This document shows, piece by piece, positions 24,629 through 37,454 of a DNA stretch of 64,000 bases. A program made the position numbers and the translations under genes. Each line of letters opens with the position of its first letter. Within the stretch, counting starts at the first letter, position 1. Below the pieces are notes generated by a model that made no database searches, was not told where the DNA came from, and saw nothing but the letters and a program-made list of their open reading frames with translations. Source of the stretch: Hordeum vulgare subsp. vulgare. Its lineage: Eukaryota > Streptophyta > Magnoliopsida > Poales > Poaceae. The stretch is taken from positions 1-64,000 of the forward strand of contig NW_025422588.1 of the NCBI RefSeq assembly GCF_904849725.1, written 5' to 3'.

Positions 24629-27600
24629 TTGTCTCAAATCAGCCCTAAAACCCCACTATATATAGGAGGGAGGGAGGGGAGGAGGCAGCCTAAAACCTAA
24701 AGGTTTGGCCGAAATTGGAGATGGAGGAGTCCTACTCCAATCCTACTTGGAGTAGGATTCCACCTTCCCACTTGGAAACTCTTTCCACCTTGTGTTTTTT
24801 CCTACTCAAACCTTATGGGCCTTAGTGGGAACTTATACCAGCCCATTAGGGCCTGGTTTATCTCTTCCCATAGCCCATGAGACCCCTTGGGGCGTGACAC
24901 CCCTCCTGATGGTCCCCGGCACCCCTCCCTGCACTCCCAGTACACTACCGATGAGCCCGAAACTTTTCCGGTAATGCACGAAAACCTTCCAGTAACCAAA
25001 TGAGGTCATCCTATATATCAATCTTTGTTTCCGGACCATTCCGGAAACCCTCGTGACGTCCGTGATCTCATCCAGGACTCCGAACAACATTCATTAACCA
25101 ACCATATAACTCAAATACGCATAAAACAACGTCGAACCTTAAGTGTGCAGACCCTGCGAGTTCGAGAACTATGTAGACATGACCCGAGAGACTCCTCGGT
25201 CAATGTCAAATAGCGGGACCTGGATGCCCATATTGGATCCTACATATTCTACGAAGATTTTATCCTTTGAACCTCAGTGCCAATGATTCATATAATCCCG
25301 TATGTCATTCCCTTTGTCCTTCGGTATGTTACTTGCCTGAGATTCAATCGTCAGTATCCGCATACCTATTTCAATCTCGTTTACCGGCAAGTCTCTTTAC
25401 TCATTCCGTAATACAAGATCCCGCAACTTACACTAAGTCACATTGCTTGCAAGGCTTGTGTGCGATGTTGTATTACCGAGTGGGCCCCGAGATACCTCTC
25501 CGTCATACGGAGTGACAAATCCCAGTCTTGATCCATACTAACTCAACGAACACCTTCGGAGATACCTGTAGAGCATCTTTATAGTCACCAAGTTACATTG
25601 CGACGTTTGATACACACAAAGCATTCCTCCGGTGTCAGTGAGTTATATGATCTCATGGTCATAGGAACAAATACTTGACACGCAGAAAACAGTAGCAACA
25701 AAATGACACGATCAACATGCTACGTCTATTAGTTTCGGTCTAGTCCATCACATGATTCTCCTAATGATGTGATCCCGTTATCAAGTAACAACACTTGCCT
25801 ATGGCCAGGAAACCTTGACCATCTTTGATCAACGAGCTAGTCAACTAGAGGCTTACTAGGGACAGTGTTTTGTCTATGTATCCACACAAGTATTGTGTTT
25901 CCAATCAATACAATTATAGCATGGATAATAAACGATTATCATGAACAAAGAAATATAATAATAACTAATTATTATTGCCTCTAGGGCATCTGTCCAACAG
26001 TCTCTCACTTGCACTAGAGTCAATAATCTAGTTCACATCACCATGTGATTTCAACGAATCCAACACCTATATAGTTCTCGGGTCTGATCACGTCTTGCTC
26101 GTGAGAGAGGTTTTAGTCAACGGTTCTGAAACTTTCAGATCCGTGCGTTCTTTACAAATCTTTATGTCATCTTATAGATGCTGCTACTACGTGCTATTCG
26201 AAAATGCTCCAAATATCTACTCTACTATACGAATCCGTTTCACTACTCATAGTTATTCGGATTAGTATCAAAGCTTGCATCGACGTAACCCTTTACGACG
26301 AACTCTTTAACCACCTCCATAATCGAGAAAAATTCCTTAGTCTATTTAGTTACTAAGGATAACTTTGACCGCTGATCAGTGATTCAATCCTGGATCACTC
26401 TGTGTACCTCTTAACAGACTTGCTGCAAGGCACACATCAAGTATGGTACTCAGCATGGCATACTTTAGAGTCTACGGCTAAGGCATAGAAGATGACCTTC
26501 GTCTATTCTCTTTATTCTACCGTGGTCGGGTTTTGAGTCTTACTCAAATTCACACCTTACAACACAGTCAAGAACTCCTTCTTTGCTGATCTATTTCGAA
26601 TTCCTTCAAAAACTTGTCAAGGCATGCATCTTGTTGAAACTTCTATTAAGCGTTTTGATCTATCTCCATAGATCTTGATGCTCAACGTTCAAGTAGCTCA
26701 ATCCAGGTATTCCTTTGAAAAACTCCTTTCAAACAACCTTTTATGCTTCACAGAAATTCTACATTACTTCTGATCAACATTATGTCAACCACATATACTT
26801 ATCAGAAATTCTATAGTGCTCCCACTCAGTTCTTTGGAAATACAAGTTTCTCATAAACCTTGTACAAACCCAAAATCTTTGATCATCTCGTCAAAGTGTA
26901 TATTCCAACTCCGAGATCATTGCACCAGTCCAATGAAGGATCGTTGGAGCTTGCATACTTGTTAGTATCTTTAGGATCGACAAAACCTCCTGGTTGTATC
27001 ACATACAATGTTTGCTCAAGGAAACCGTCGAGGAAACAATGTTTTGTCTTCCTATGTGCAATATTTCACAAATAATGCAACAACTACTAACATAATTCCA
27101 ACAGACTTTTAGCATCGCTATGAGTGAGAAAGTCTCATCATAGTCAACTATTTGATCTTGTCAGAAACATCTTTGCGACAAGTCGAGCTTTTCTTAATAG
27201 TGACTTATCACCATCATCGTCTGTCTTCCTTACAAAGATCCATCTTTACTCAATAGTCTTACTACCATCAAGTAGTTCCTCCAAAGTCTACACTTTGTTT
27301 TATATATGGATCCTCTCTCGGATTTCATGGCCTCAAGCCATTTGTCGGAATCCGGGCCCACCATTGCTTCTCGATAACTCGTAGGTTCACTGTTGCTCAA
27401 CAACATGACCTCCAAGACAGGGTTACCGTACCACTCTGCAGTAGTACGTGACCTTGTCAACCTACGAGGTTTGTAGTAACTTGATCCGATGCTCGATGAC
27501 CACCATCATCAGCTTTCACTTCAATTGGTGTAGGCGCCACAGGAACAACTTCCTGCGCCCTGCTACACACTGGTTGAAGTGATGGTTCAATAACCTCATC

Positions 27601-30600
27601 AAGTTCTACCACCCTCCCACTCAATTCTTTCGAGCGAAACCTTTCCTCGAGAAAGGATCCGTTTCTAGAAACAAACACTTTGCTTTCGGATCTGAGATAG
27701 GAGATGTACCCAACTGTTTTGGATATCCTATGAAGATGCATTTATCCGCTTTGGGTTCGAGCTTATCAGACTGAAACTTTTTCACATAAGTGTCGAAGCC
27801 CCAAACTTTCAAGAAACGACAGCTTAGATTTATCTAAACCTCAGTCTATACTGTGTCATCTCAATGGAAATACGCGGTGCCCTATTTAAAGTGAATGCGG
27901 TTGTCTCTAATGCATAACCCATAAACGATAGTGGTAATTCGATAAGAGACATCATAGTATGCACCATACCAAATAGTGTGTGGCTATGACGTTCAAACAC
28001 ATCATCACACTATGATGTTCCAGGTGGCATGAACTGCGAAACAATTTCCACATTGTCTTAACTGCGTACCAAAACTCATAACTCAGATATTCATTTCTAT
28101 GATCACATCGTAGACAGTTTATCCTCTTGTTACGACGAACTTCACTCTGAAACAGAATTGAACTTTTCAATATTTCATACTTGTGATTCATTAAGTAAAT
28201 ACTCTTGTATCTACTCAAATCGTCATTGAAGTAAGAACATAATGATATCCACTGCGTGCCTCAGCACCCATTGGACTGCATACATCAAAGTGTATCACTT
28301 CCAACAAGTTACTATCTTGTTTTCATCTCAATGAAAACAAGGCCTCGCTCATGTGGTATGATTTGCATGTCACAAGTGATTCAAAATCAAGTGAGTATAA
28401 AGATCCATCAGCATGGAGCCTCTTCATGCAATTTATACCAACATGACTCAAGCGGCAGTGCCACAAGTAAGTGGTACTATCATCATTACCTTGTTTCTTT
28501 TGGCACCAATATCATGAACATGTGTAACACTACGATCGAGATTCAATAAACCATTGAAGGTGATTATTCAAGCAAATAGAGTAACCATTATTCTCTTTAA
28601 ATGAATAATTGTATTGCAATAAACACGATCCAATCATGTTCATGCTTAACGCAAGCACCAAATAACAATTATTTAGGTTTAACACCAATCCCGATGGTAG
28701 AGGGAGTATGCGACGTTTGATCATATCAACCTTGGAAACACTTCCAACACGTATCGTCACCTCGCCTTTAGCTAGTCTCCGTTTATGCCGTAGCTTTCAT
28801 TTCGTGTTACTAATCACTTAGCAACCGAACCGGTATCCAATACCCTCGTGCTACTAGGAGTACTAGTAAAGTACACATCAACATCAAGTATATCAAATAT
28901 ACTTCTTTCGACTTTTGCCAGCCTTCTTATCTACCAAGTATCTAGAGTTGCTCCGCCTCAGTGACCGTTCCCCTTATAACAGAAGCACTTAGTCCCGGGC
29001 TTGGGTTTAATCTGGGGTCTCTTCATTAGTGCAGCAACTTCTTTGCCGTTTCACGAAGTATCCCTTCTAGCCCTTGCCTTTCTCGAAACTTAGTGGTTTT
29101 GCTAACCATCAACTATTGATGCTCCTTCTTGATTTCTACTTTCGCGGTGTCAAACATCGCGAATCGCTCAAGGATCATTGTATCTATCCTTGATATGTTA
29201 TAGTTCATCACGAAGCTCTCACAACTTGGTGGCAGTGACTTTGGAGAACCATCACTATCTTATCTGGAAGATCAACTCCCACTTGATTCAAGCGATTGTC
29301 GTACTCAGATAATCTGAGCAGACGCTCAATGATTGAGCTTTTCTCCTCTACTTCGTGGACAAAGAATCTTGTCGGAGGTCTCATACCTCTTAAAAAGGGC
29401 ACAAGCATGAAATCACAATTTCATCTCTTTAGAACATCTCTTATGTTCCGTGACGTTTCAAAACGTCTTCGGTGCCTTGCTTCTAAGCCATTAAGTATTT
29501 TGTACTGAACTATCGTGTAGTCATCAGAAACGTGTATGTCGGATGTTCACAACATCTACAGACGACGCTCGAGGTGCAGCACACCGAGTGGTGCATTAAG
29601 GACATAAGCCTTCTTCGCAGCAACGAGGACAATCCTCGGTTTTACAGACTCAGTCTGCAAAGTTTGCTACTATCAACTTTCAACTAAATTTTCTCTAGGA
29701 ACATATAAAAACAGTAGAGCTATAGCGCAAGCTACATCGTAATTCGCAAAGACCATTAGACTATGTTCATGACAATTAGTTCAATTAATCATATTACTTA
29801 AGAACTCCCACTCAAAAAGTACATCTCTCTAGTCATTTGAGTGGTACATGATCCAAATCCACTATCTCAAGTCCGATCATCACGTGAGTCGAGAATAGTT
29901 TCAGTGGTAAGCATCTCTATGCTAATCATATCAACTATACGATTCATGCTCGACCTTTCGGTCTCATGTGTTCCGAGGCCATGTCTGCACATGCTAGGCT
30001 CGTCAAGCTTAACCCGAGTGTTCCGCGTGTGCAACTGTTTTGCACCCGTTGTTTGTGAACGTTGAGTCTATCACACCCAATCATCACGTGGTGTCTCAAA
30101 ACGAAGAACTGTCACAACGGTGCACAGTTGGGGAGAACACAATTTCGTCTTGAAATTTTAGTGAGAGATCACCTCATAATGCTACCGTCGTTCTAAGCAA
30201 TATAAGGTGCATAAAGGATTAACATCATATGCAATTCATAAGTGACATGATATGGCCATCATCATGCGCTTCTTGATCTCCATCACCAAAGCACCGACAC
30301 GATCTTCTTGTCACCGGCGTCACACCATGATCTCCATCATCATGATCTCCATCAACGTGTCGCCATCGGGGTTGTCGTGCTACTCATGCTATTACTACTA
30401 AAGCTACGTCGTAGCAATATAGTAAACGCATCTGCAAGCACAAACATTAGTTTAAAGACAACCCTATGGCTCCTGCCGGTTGCCGTACCATCGACGTGCA
30501 AGTCGATATTAACTATTACAACATGATCATCTCATACATCCAATATATCACATCACATCGTTGGCCATATCACATCACAAGCATACCCTACAAAAACAAG

Positions 30601-32796
30601 TTAGACGTCCTCTAATTGTTGTTGCATGTTTTACGTGGTGACCATGTGTATCTAGTAGGATCGCATCTTACTTATGCAAACACCACAACGGAGATATCTG
30701 AATTGCTATTTAACCTCATCCAAGGACCTCCTCGGTCAAATCAGATTCAACTAAAGTTGGAGAAACCGACACTCGCCGGTCATCTTTGAGCAACGGAGTT
30801 ACTCGTAGCGATGAAACCAGTCTCTCGTAAGCGTACGAGTAATGTCGGTCCGAGCCGCTTCGATCCAACAATACCGCGGAATCAAGAAAAGACTAAGGAG
30901 GGCAGCAAAACGCACATCACCGCCCACAAAAACTTTTGTGTTCTACTCGAGAATACATCTACGCATGAACCTAGCTCATGATGCCACTGTTGGGGAACGT
31001 CGCATGGGAAAAAAAATTCCTACGCGCACGAAGACCTATCATGGTGATGTCCATCTACGAGAGGGGATTTCCGATCTACGTACCCTTGTAGATCGCACAG
31101 CAGAAGCGTTAAGAAACGCGGTTGATGTAGTGGAACGTCCTCACGTCCCTCCAACCGCCCCGCGAACCGTCCCGCGATCCGTCCCACGATCCGCTCCGAT
31201 CTTGGGCCGAACGGACGGCACCTCCGCGTTCAGCACACGTACAACTCGACAATGATCTCGGCCTTCTTGATCCAGCAAGAGAGACGGAGAGGTAGATGAG
31301 TTCTCCGGCAGCATGACGGCGCTCCGGAGGTTGGTGGTGATCTAATCTCAGCAGGGCTCCGCCCGAGCTCCGCAGAAAAGCGATCTAGAGGTAAAACCGT
31401 GGAGGTATGTGGTCGGGCTGCCGTGGCAAAAGTTGTCTCAAATCATCCCTAAAACCCCACTATATATAGGAGGGAGGGAGGGGAGGAGGCAGCCTCAAAA
31501 CCTAAAGTTTTGGCCGAAATTGGAGGTGGAGGAGTCCTACTCCAATCCTACTTGGAGTAGGATTCCACCTTCCCACTTGGAAACTCTTTCCACTTTGTGT
31601 TTTTTCCTTCTCAAATCTTATGGGCCTTAGTGGGAACTTATACCCGCCCACTAGGGGCTGGTTTATCTCTTCCCATAGCCCATGAGACCCCTTGGGGTGT
31701 GACACCCCTCCTGATGGTCCCCGGCACCCCTCCCAGCACTCCCAGTACACTACCGATGAGCCCGAAACTTTTCCGGTAATGCACGAAAACCTTTCGGTAA
31801 CCAAATGAGGTCATCCGATATATCAATCTTTGTTTCCGGACCATTCCGGAAACCCTCGTGACGTCCGTGATCCCATCCAGGACTCCGAACAACATTCGGT
31901 AACCAACCATATAACTCAAATACGCATAAAACAACGTCGAACCTTAAGTGTGCAGACCCTGCGGGTTCGAGAACTATGTAGACATGACCCCAGAGACTCC
32001 TCGGTCAATATCCAATAGCGGGACCTAGATGCCCATATTGGATCCTACATATTCTACGAAGATCTTATCCTTTGAACCTCAGTGCCAAGGATTCATATAA
32101 TCCCGTATGTCATTCCCTTTGTCCTTCCGTATGCTACTTGATTCGATCGTCAGTATCCGCATACCTATTTCAATCTCGTTTACCGGCAAGTCTCTTTACT
32201 CGTTCCGTAATACAAGATCCCGCAACTTACACTAAGTCACATTGCTTGCAAGGCTTGTGTGTGATGTTGTATTACCGAGTGGGCCCCGAGATACCTCTCT
32301 GTCATACGGAGTGACAAATCCCAGTCTTGATCCATACTAACTCAACGAACACCTTCGGAGATACCTGTAGAGCATCTTTATAGTCACCCAGTTACGTTGC
32401 GACGTTTGATACACACAAAGCATTCCTCCGGTGTCAGTGAGTTATATGATCTCATGGTCATAGGAACAAATACTTGACACGCAGAAAACAGTAGCAACAA
32501 AATGACACGATCAACATGCTACGTCTATTAGTTTCGGTCTAGTCCATCACATGATTCTCCTAATGATGTGATCCCGTTATCAAGTAACAACACTTGCCTA
32601 TGGCCAGGAAACCTTGACCATCTTTGATCAACGAGCTAGTCAACTAGAGGCTTACTAGGGACAGTGTTTTGTCTATGTATCCACACAAGTATTGTGTTTT
32701 CAATCAATACAATTATAGCATGGATAATAAATGATTATCATGAACAAAGAAATATAATAATAACTAATTATTATTGCCTCTAGGGCATTTCCAACA
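24622..32796 (-). mobile_element. Angela/BARE1-type Copia retrotransposon, truncated in its 3' LTR
   Basis: Left LTR 24,629-25,999 (missing its outer ~440 bp), internal region 26,000-30,987, right LTR 30,988-32,796 (TGTTGGGG...CCAACA). The coding direction is minus, so the right LTR is the 5' LTR. Next to it TGGCATCATGAGC is a degenerate primer-binding site for initiator tRNA-Met, and beside the left LTR CAAGTGAGAGACTGT is the polypurine tract. The left junction joins an exon of DDM1 through shared CAAAAGTT. On the right the LTR abuts backbone segment Z. The two LTRs are close but not identical. Confidence 0.93.
26000..30987 (-). pseudogene. Degenerate Angela gag-pol region
   Basis: Fragments on the minus strand are recognisable in Copia order: a gag segment (29,208-29,408, RFFVHEVEEKSSIIERLL), a zinc-knuckle region near 28,960-29,010, the integrase end with the KADKCIFIGYP block (27,621-27,812), then EVMLLSNSEPTSYREAM and DKWLEAMKSE leading into reverse transcriptase (27,230-27,460). 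RT and RNase H (26,000-27,200) are broken by many stops and shifts. The element is not autonomous. The remaining frames in this interval are shadows. Confidence 0.8.
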
Positions 32797-33112
32797 ATTA
32801 TATTAAAAGTTCAATCTTAGTATGTTTATATTCCTATTGAAATTGGTGATTGGGCTTAACATCATATGGAAATATGTGTTAGCCCAAATTACTACTCCAC
32901 AGGTGAGGCACACAGGCAAAAGCTACTGTCTGCTCTCTCTTCTTACTAGCTGCACTCAGTCACACAGTTGAAGTACACACACTTGAGAGGCTCACATATA
33001 ATACTAGTACTTTGCTCTTTGGCTGATGGAGCGAGTGGAATGAAAATGGCATAAGTTGCATCGATGGGCATCAACCCTTTCTATAGTCTTACAAACCGAC
33101 TAAGACCTAAAA
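32797..33112 (+). repeat. Copy B of backbone segment Z and the start of the Copia LTR
   Basis: From ATTATATTAAAAG it follows 17,773-18,208 with scattered substitutions, minus the 123-bp Stowaway element. It includes about 230 bp of the Copia LTR and stops abruptly at 33,112, where CACTA copy B sequence begins. In copy A the next 2.2 kb (18,209-20,430) are present; here they are deleted. Confidence 0.85.
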
Positions 33113-33281
33113 ATTATATGGAGATTGTATTGATGTGAATTATATATATATATAATTATATGGAGAGTTAATTATATATATATAAGATTAACTTATCTTA
33201 CAAGCGAGCATATATATACAATTATATGGAGATCTGAATTATCGGGACTAGAGCCCGTCTATTCGATTACATGGACAAACA

Positions 33282-35240
33282 TCAGTAATGGCCCCTAGCT
33301 ACACTAAATCGTTCTTTGTCATCTATAGCTTCCGTCCTCAGAAAGGTCGCAAGCTCCTCTGCAACAGCAATCGCGCGTTGCTCTGATAGGACTTTCTCCC
33401 TCATCGCCGTGTACTATATAAGAAGAGGAGATGAATATGAATATCAATCATGATAACAAAGAATGACGGGTAAAAATAGAGGTGTGAATGTTCATTGCTT
33501 ACGTCGAATCTGTGATCCTTGTGCTCAGAGGTAAACGTGCGAATGGTCTCGCAAACATAGTATCCGCATAGATGCGTCCCCCGTGGCTGCTGGTCGCACT
33601 TTACGAGAATAGAATATATATAATCAAAATAATAATCTAGCATCATAAATGTATTGAAAATAGAAGTATATCATACTACTACTTACCTGAGCCGCTCTAA
33701 AGGCCAGCTTCTCAGGCTCGATACCGGGAGTCACGCACTTGAACCGCTTCCAAACCCTGCCCGACAAGGATAATGATCTGCTAAGTTTTTCATTAATTGA
33801 TATATCAGAAAATCATCGAAAGAGACCGATGGAGCGCAAGAATAATTGAAATTACCCTTACCCTTGGAGCATGTCATGCAGTCTTTGGAACTGTTCCAAG
33901 GGTCTCGATAATGGGTCGAAGGCATCAACTCTTCCCTTATCAGTTTGAATATCCAACAGAATCCAATGGAAGCTGCACATGTATATATATATATATGTGT
34001 GTGTCAGTAACTTATCAATTACACTTATAAGTGAATGGACACAACAGAGTAAAGACCCTCACCTGAAGTTGTATGAAAACAGTATGTGGTCACGGAAATT
34101 TTGATCTGTTAGAAACCTTAGAAGGTTTTCCTCCGTCTCCTTGGGTTTATCAGTTAGCGTCGCTATATGTATTTTATCTGGGTCAATAAACCCAATATTT
34201 AGGATGTTCTTACTTTTACAATCCAGAATCTTCATTCTGCATAATAGAGTACAAGTTATATATAGACAATGAATTGAAATAACTAAACAAGTTATATGTA
34301 GACAACGAATTGAAAAACTTATAGACAATAGCAACTCATAAGCGATTTGTCGAGGGCGTCGGCATTGTACATCTGGAAGAGTTCATCAAAGTCGATATGG
34401 ATTTCTTCGGGGCGGCCGTAGTACTCCCGTGAGACACTCACCACGATCATCGTTCTCCCATTATTTGATTCACTTAAGTACCATGTATGCAAGTAACGCA
34501 TATTTGTTGGGAGATCATTTTTGCTGACCAAAGGCGCTCCCATGACAAACTGTGGCTTAAGGGCTACCACAGTCTTGGGTAACCTGTCGTCTTGGGAAGC
34601 CAGAATGTCTTCAACCGGGATACCCCATTCATCCGCCCACTTCTTTGCTAATTCCAAATATTGCCCCTGCATCGGAGGGGGGACATTCTCGGGTAACACC
34701 CTGAGGGGTGGGATCGACTGTTTGGCCTGTTGTCCAAGCTGAGGAACGTCTGATCTTTTTTTCTTGTAGTTGAACTTGATTTGCTCCCACTTGCACTTGC
34801 ACGTGATCTTCTCTTTTTCACTTCCTTCTGCAATGTGCGTGTATAGTCATCAGGCTTACGGTGTAAGTCATACTGTGATGGAAGGGTCGTGAAGTATTTT
34901 GCAAATGCTATTTGCTTCTCGGTGTATTCCGGGCGGGGCTCGGGTTCCTTCTTTTTTATCTGCGCATCATGATGTTCCTTTGCTATCCTGGCGTTTTCCT
35001 CGGGGGTACGATCATAAGGTCTGATAGGAAGATTAGCATGAGGTACCTTTGGGAGGGGCGACAGTTTGCGCTTTGGGGGGCTCCGTCGCTTAGAAATCAT
35101 CGGCGGAGCGTTCTTGCTGGCACGCTTCCGCTTAGTATCCGGAGCGGGCGGCGGCGGAGACGGACGACCCAAGTCTGGTGGCGGTGATCGAGATGGACTC
35201 GTGTTGTGCTGGCCGACGTCATGTGGAGGGCTTGGAGGTG
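33282..35240 (-). pseudogene. CACTA ORF2 C-terminal half with C48 (Ulp1-like) protease domain, copy B
   Basis: Proline-rich linker (SPPHDVGQHNTSPSRSPPPD), then the conserved EYTEKQIAFAKYF and QMYNADALDKSLMSCYC blocks. Downstream exons are 34,063-34,236, 33,862-33,972 (HWILLDIQ, VDAFDP), 33,687-33,756, 33,503-33,598 (QQPRGTHLCGYYVC) and about 33,282-33,413 ending in TGA. His, Asp, Gln and Cys positions fit a Ulp1-type cysteine protease, which cleaves SUMO conjugates in cellular relatives. One frameshift lies near 34,755. The donor after CYCL at 34,321 reads AT instead of GT, while the downstream splice sites are intact. The N-terminal part is removed by the internal deletion. Confidence 0.75.
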
Positions 35241-36325
35241 CTGTGACTGCAACTCTCCTCCTCAAAAGGATTCATGCCATCTGTACTCAGACCTAACCAT
35301 AAGTTCCTTACGCCAGCTGCAAATCTCGGGAACTCTCTCTCAATTTTTCTCCACTGCCGACCATCAGCGGTGTGCCTCAACTTATCGTTTTTCATACGAT
35401 CTTCCATGTGCCATCGCAACAACTTCGCATGATCTTTATTTCTGAACAGACGTTTCAACCGTGGTATTATAGGAGCATACCACATCACCTTGGTAGGAAC
35501 CCTCTCCCTGGGTGGCTCGCCCTCAATATCACCAGAGTCATCTTTTCTGATCTTATACCGCAATGCAGTGCATACCGGGCATTCATCCATATTCTCGTAC
35601 TTCTCACCGCGGTAGAGGATGCAGTCATTAGGGCATGCATGTATCTTCTGCACGTCTAATCCTAGAGGGCAGACAAGCTTGTTTGCTTCGTACGTGCTGG
35701 CGGGCAATTCGTTCTTTCTTGGAAGCATCTTCTTCATCAGTACCAGCAACTTTTTGAATGACGAGTCAGTCACACCGGTCTCTGCCTTCCACTTCAGCAA
35801 TTCCAGTGTGCTACCCAGCTTCTTCTGGCCATCTTCACAAGTTGGGTACAACAATTTGTGGTGGTCCTGTAACATCTGCTCGAACTGCAACCTCTCCTTT
35901 TCTGTGTCGCAACCTCGCCGTACATCAGAAATGACCCGGCCAAGATCATCAGCGGGCTCATCTGGTTCCCGTTCTTCATCCTGATCTTCTTCTTCATTGT
36001 CTTTCATTGCGGTATCAGCATACTCAGGGAACATAGATCGGTAGTTGTCATCATCGGTCTCTTCTTCTTCATCGTCGTCTTCCATCATAACCCCTCTTTC
36101 TCCGTGCTTGGTCCAAACATTATAGCCCGACATAAAACCGGACCGAAGCAGGTGGCTCTGAATGACTCTTGAGGAAGTGTAATCCTTCTCATTCTGACAT
36201 TCAACACATGGACAAAACATAAAGCCACCACCATGCTTGTTCGCATTGGCTGCATCTCGAAAAGAATGCACGCCTTCTCTGTAAGCGGCTGTGCGTCGAT
36301 CACCGTACATCCATGGATGGCTCAT
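35240..36325 (-). pseudogene. CACTA transposase (Transposase_21) 5' half, copy B
   Basis: ATG at 36,323-36,325 (MSHPWMYGDRR). Residues 1-75 form the transposase-associated zinc-binding domain (FCPCVECQN, SHLLRSGF). An acidic linker of D/E runs follows, then the start of Transposase_21 (LPRKNELPASTYEANKL, CPNDCILYRGE, CPVCTALRYK, VMWYAPIIPRLKRLF, LSTDGMNPF). At about 35,240 the sequence jumps from CACAGCAC into the ORF2 proline-rich region, out of frame, so the central catalytic part is gone. The enzyme would cut the CACTA ends. This remnant could at most bind. Up to the junction the frame is open. Confidence 0.85.
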
Positions 36326-36618
36326 CTGCATTATACGACAGTATGTCAAATACAATCACGATCCTAAAAATTAGTACCGCACGATCTAAACGAGGAAATA
36401 TAGTTGCTAACCTTTTAGAATAAGTAGAAATAAAGAGGAAGAGGTTTAAGCGTGGCTGAGGCATCTCATATCGTAGTTGTGTTCGGTGAACTGAAGCGGC
36501 ATCGCTCTAACACACATTTCAACAAACACCTCTAGTGCATAAAAAAATGGAGAGCTAGCACACACCCACACTCTTCCATCCAAGAAAAATGCAAGGAAGA
36601 GGGGAGAGGGGGGCTGTG

Positions 36619-36629
36619 CTATATATAGG
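36619..36629 (-). promoter_or_regulatory. Probable TATA box of CACTA copy B transposase
   Basis: CTATATATAG on the minus strand, about 290 bp upstream of the transposase ATG and just inside the subterminal hairpins. This is the normal location of a CACTA promoter. Confidence 0.5.
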
Positions 36630-36636
36630 CAGAGGA

Positions 36637-36876
36637 CTTTAGTCCCGGTTTGAGACACAAACTGGGACTAAAGGTGGCGCACATGCGGGCTGCACACCGC
36701 ATAGCCCTTTAGTCCCGGTTTGGGACACAAACCGGGACTAAAGGCTTCTTACGGGCTGGGACTAAAGCCTCGAGAGAGGCATTGCGATTTGGGGCGACGT
36801 GGCCGGGCCTTTAGTCCCGGCCCAGAGGCAGGCCGGGACTAAAGGGTCCAGGCCAAAAGCCCGTTTTCCACCAGTG
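36637..36876. repeat. 5' subterminal hairpins and terminus, CACTA copy B
   Basis: Hairpins with CTTTAGTCCCGGTTTG and CCGGGACTAAAG arms at 36,638-36,674 and 36,708-36,743, then GGGCGACGTGGCCGGGCC and the CACTGGTGG terminus. Close to the L terminus, so B belongs to the same end-family as L/R. Confidence 0.88.
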
Positions 36877-37454
36877 AGGGTTCTTTCAGTTATGTCTTTA
36901 CTTCACAGTTCAGTTTGTAGGTCTTTTAACTCTATCCTCATTTGATATGAAAGTATTTTATTGATAATTTTTCTATAAACTTTATCAAAATTCATTGAGT
37001 TCGACTGTATATTTTGACATGGCGGGACTACTAACTAGGCAAGTCTGAAAAATTAAAAACAAACAATTAAAGAAGTTGCCCTGCATTCTCTCCAGATTTT
37101 TGCCACGGAACACAGCACAGCAGGAGTAACCGCATTTCATCATCGTAACACATAACCTCTTCTGTGTTGATACTAGTACTTAATAAATCTCAGCAGTCCT
37201 ATACCAAAACCTGAAAGATCTAGGCATCGCAGAGCAGCAAAACAATGCCATTTCCAGATTCATCTAGCATACCATGAAAGTCTTACATAGGTTGCCTAGC
37301 AAGATTGGAAGAAGGCACGAGCATAAGCCTAGAACACTGCCTGCCGAACATCAGCTCCTGAACCTAGGGGAAGCAATGCACTGCTGTCAAGCATTAGGCG
37401 GCGCGAACGAGCCAAAGCATCAAAATACCGAGGAATCGCCATTGCTAGGATGGC
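36877..37454. repeat. Copy B of backbone Y and DDM1-like 3' flank
   Basis: It matches 20,431-21,005 with several small deletions (for example the loss of about 50 bp after GATATGAAAGTA). It holds the 3' untranslated region of the DDM1-like gene, beginning near AGAAGTTGCCCTGCATTC. No separate gene. Confidence 0.8.

Larger units (their letters stand above)
33113..36876 (-). mobile_element. CACTA copy B, internally deleted and lacking its left terminus
   Basis: The right end 36,871-36,876 (minus: CACTGGTGGAAAACGGGC) is followed by AGGGTTCTTTCAG, equivalent to 20,431 in copy A. On the left it starts within sequence matching 55,110 of copy R, so the 3' terminus and subterminal hairpins are missing together with flanking backbone. 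It is related to L/R in ORF2, but unlike them carries the 5' half of a Transposase_21 gene. Confidence 0.88.

Noticed and set aside
35219..35300. A novel fusion protein between transposase and ORF2
   Set aside because: The junction is out of frame and the frame ends about ten codons later.
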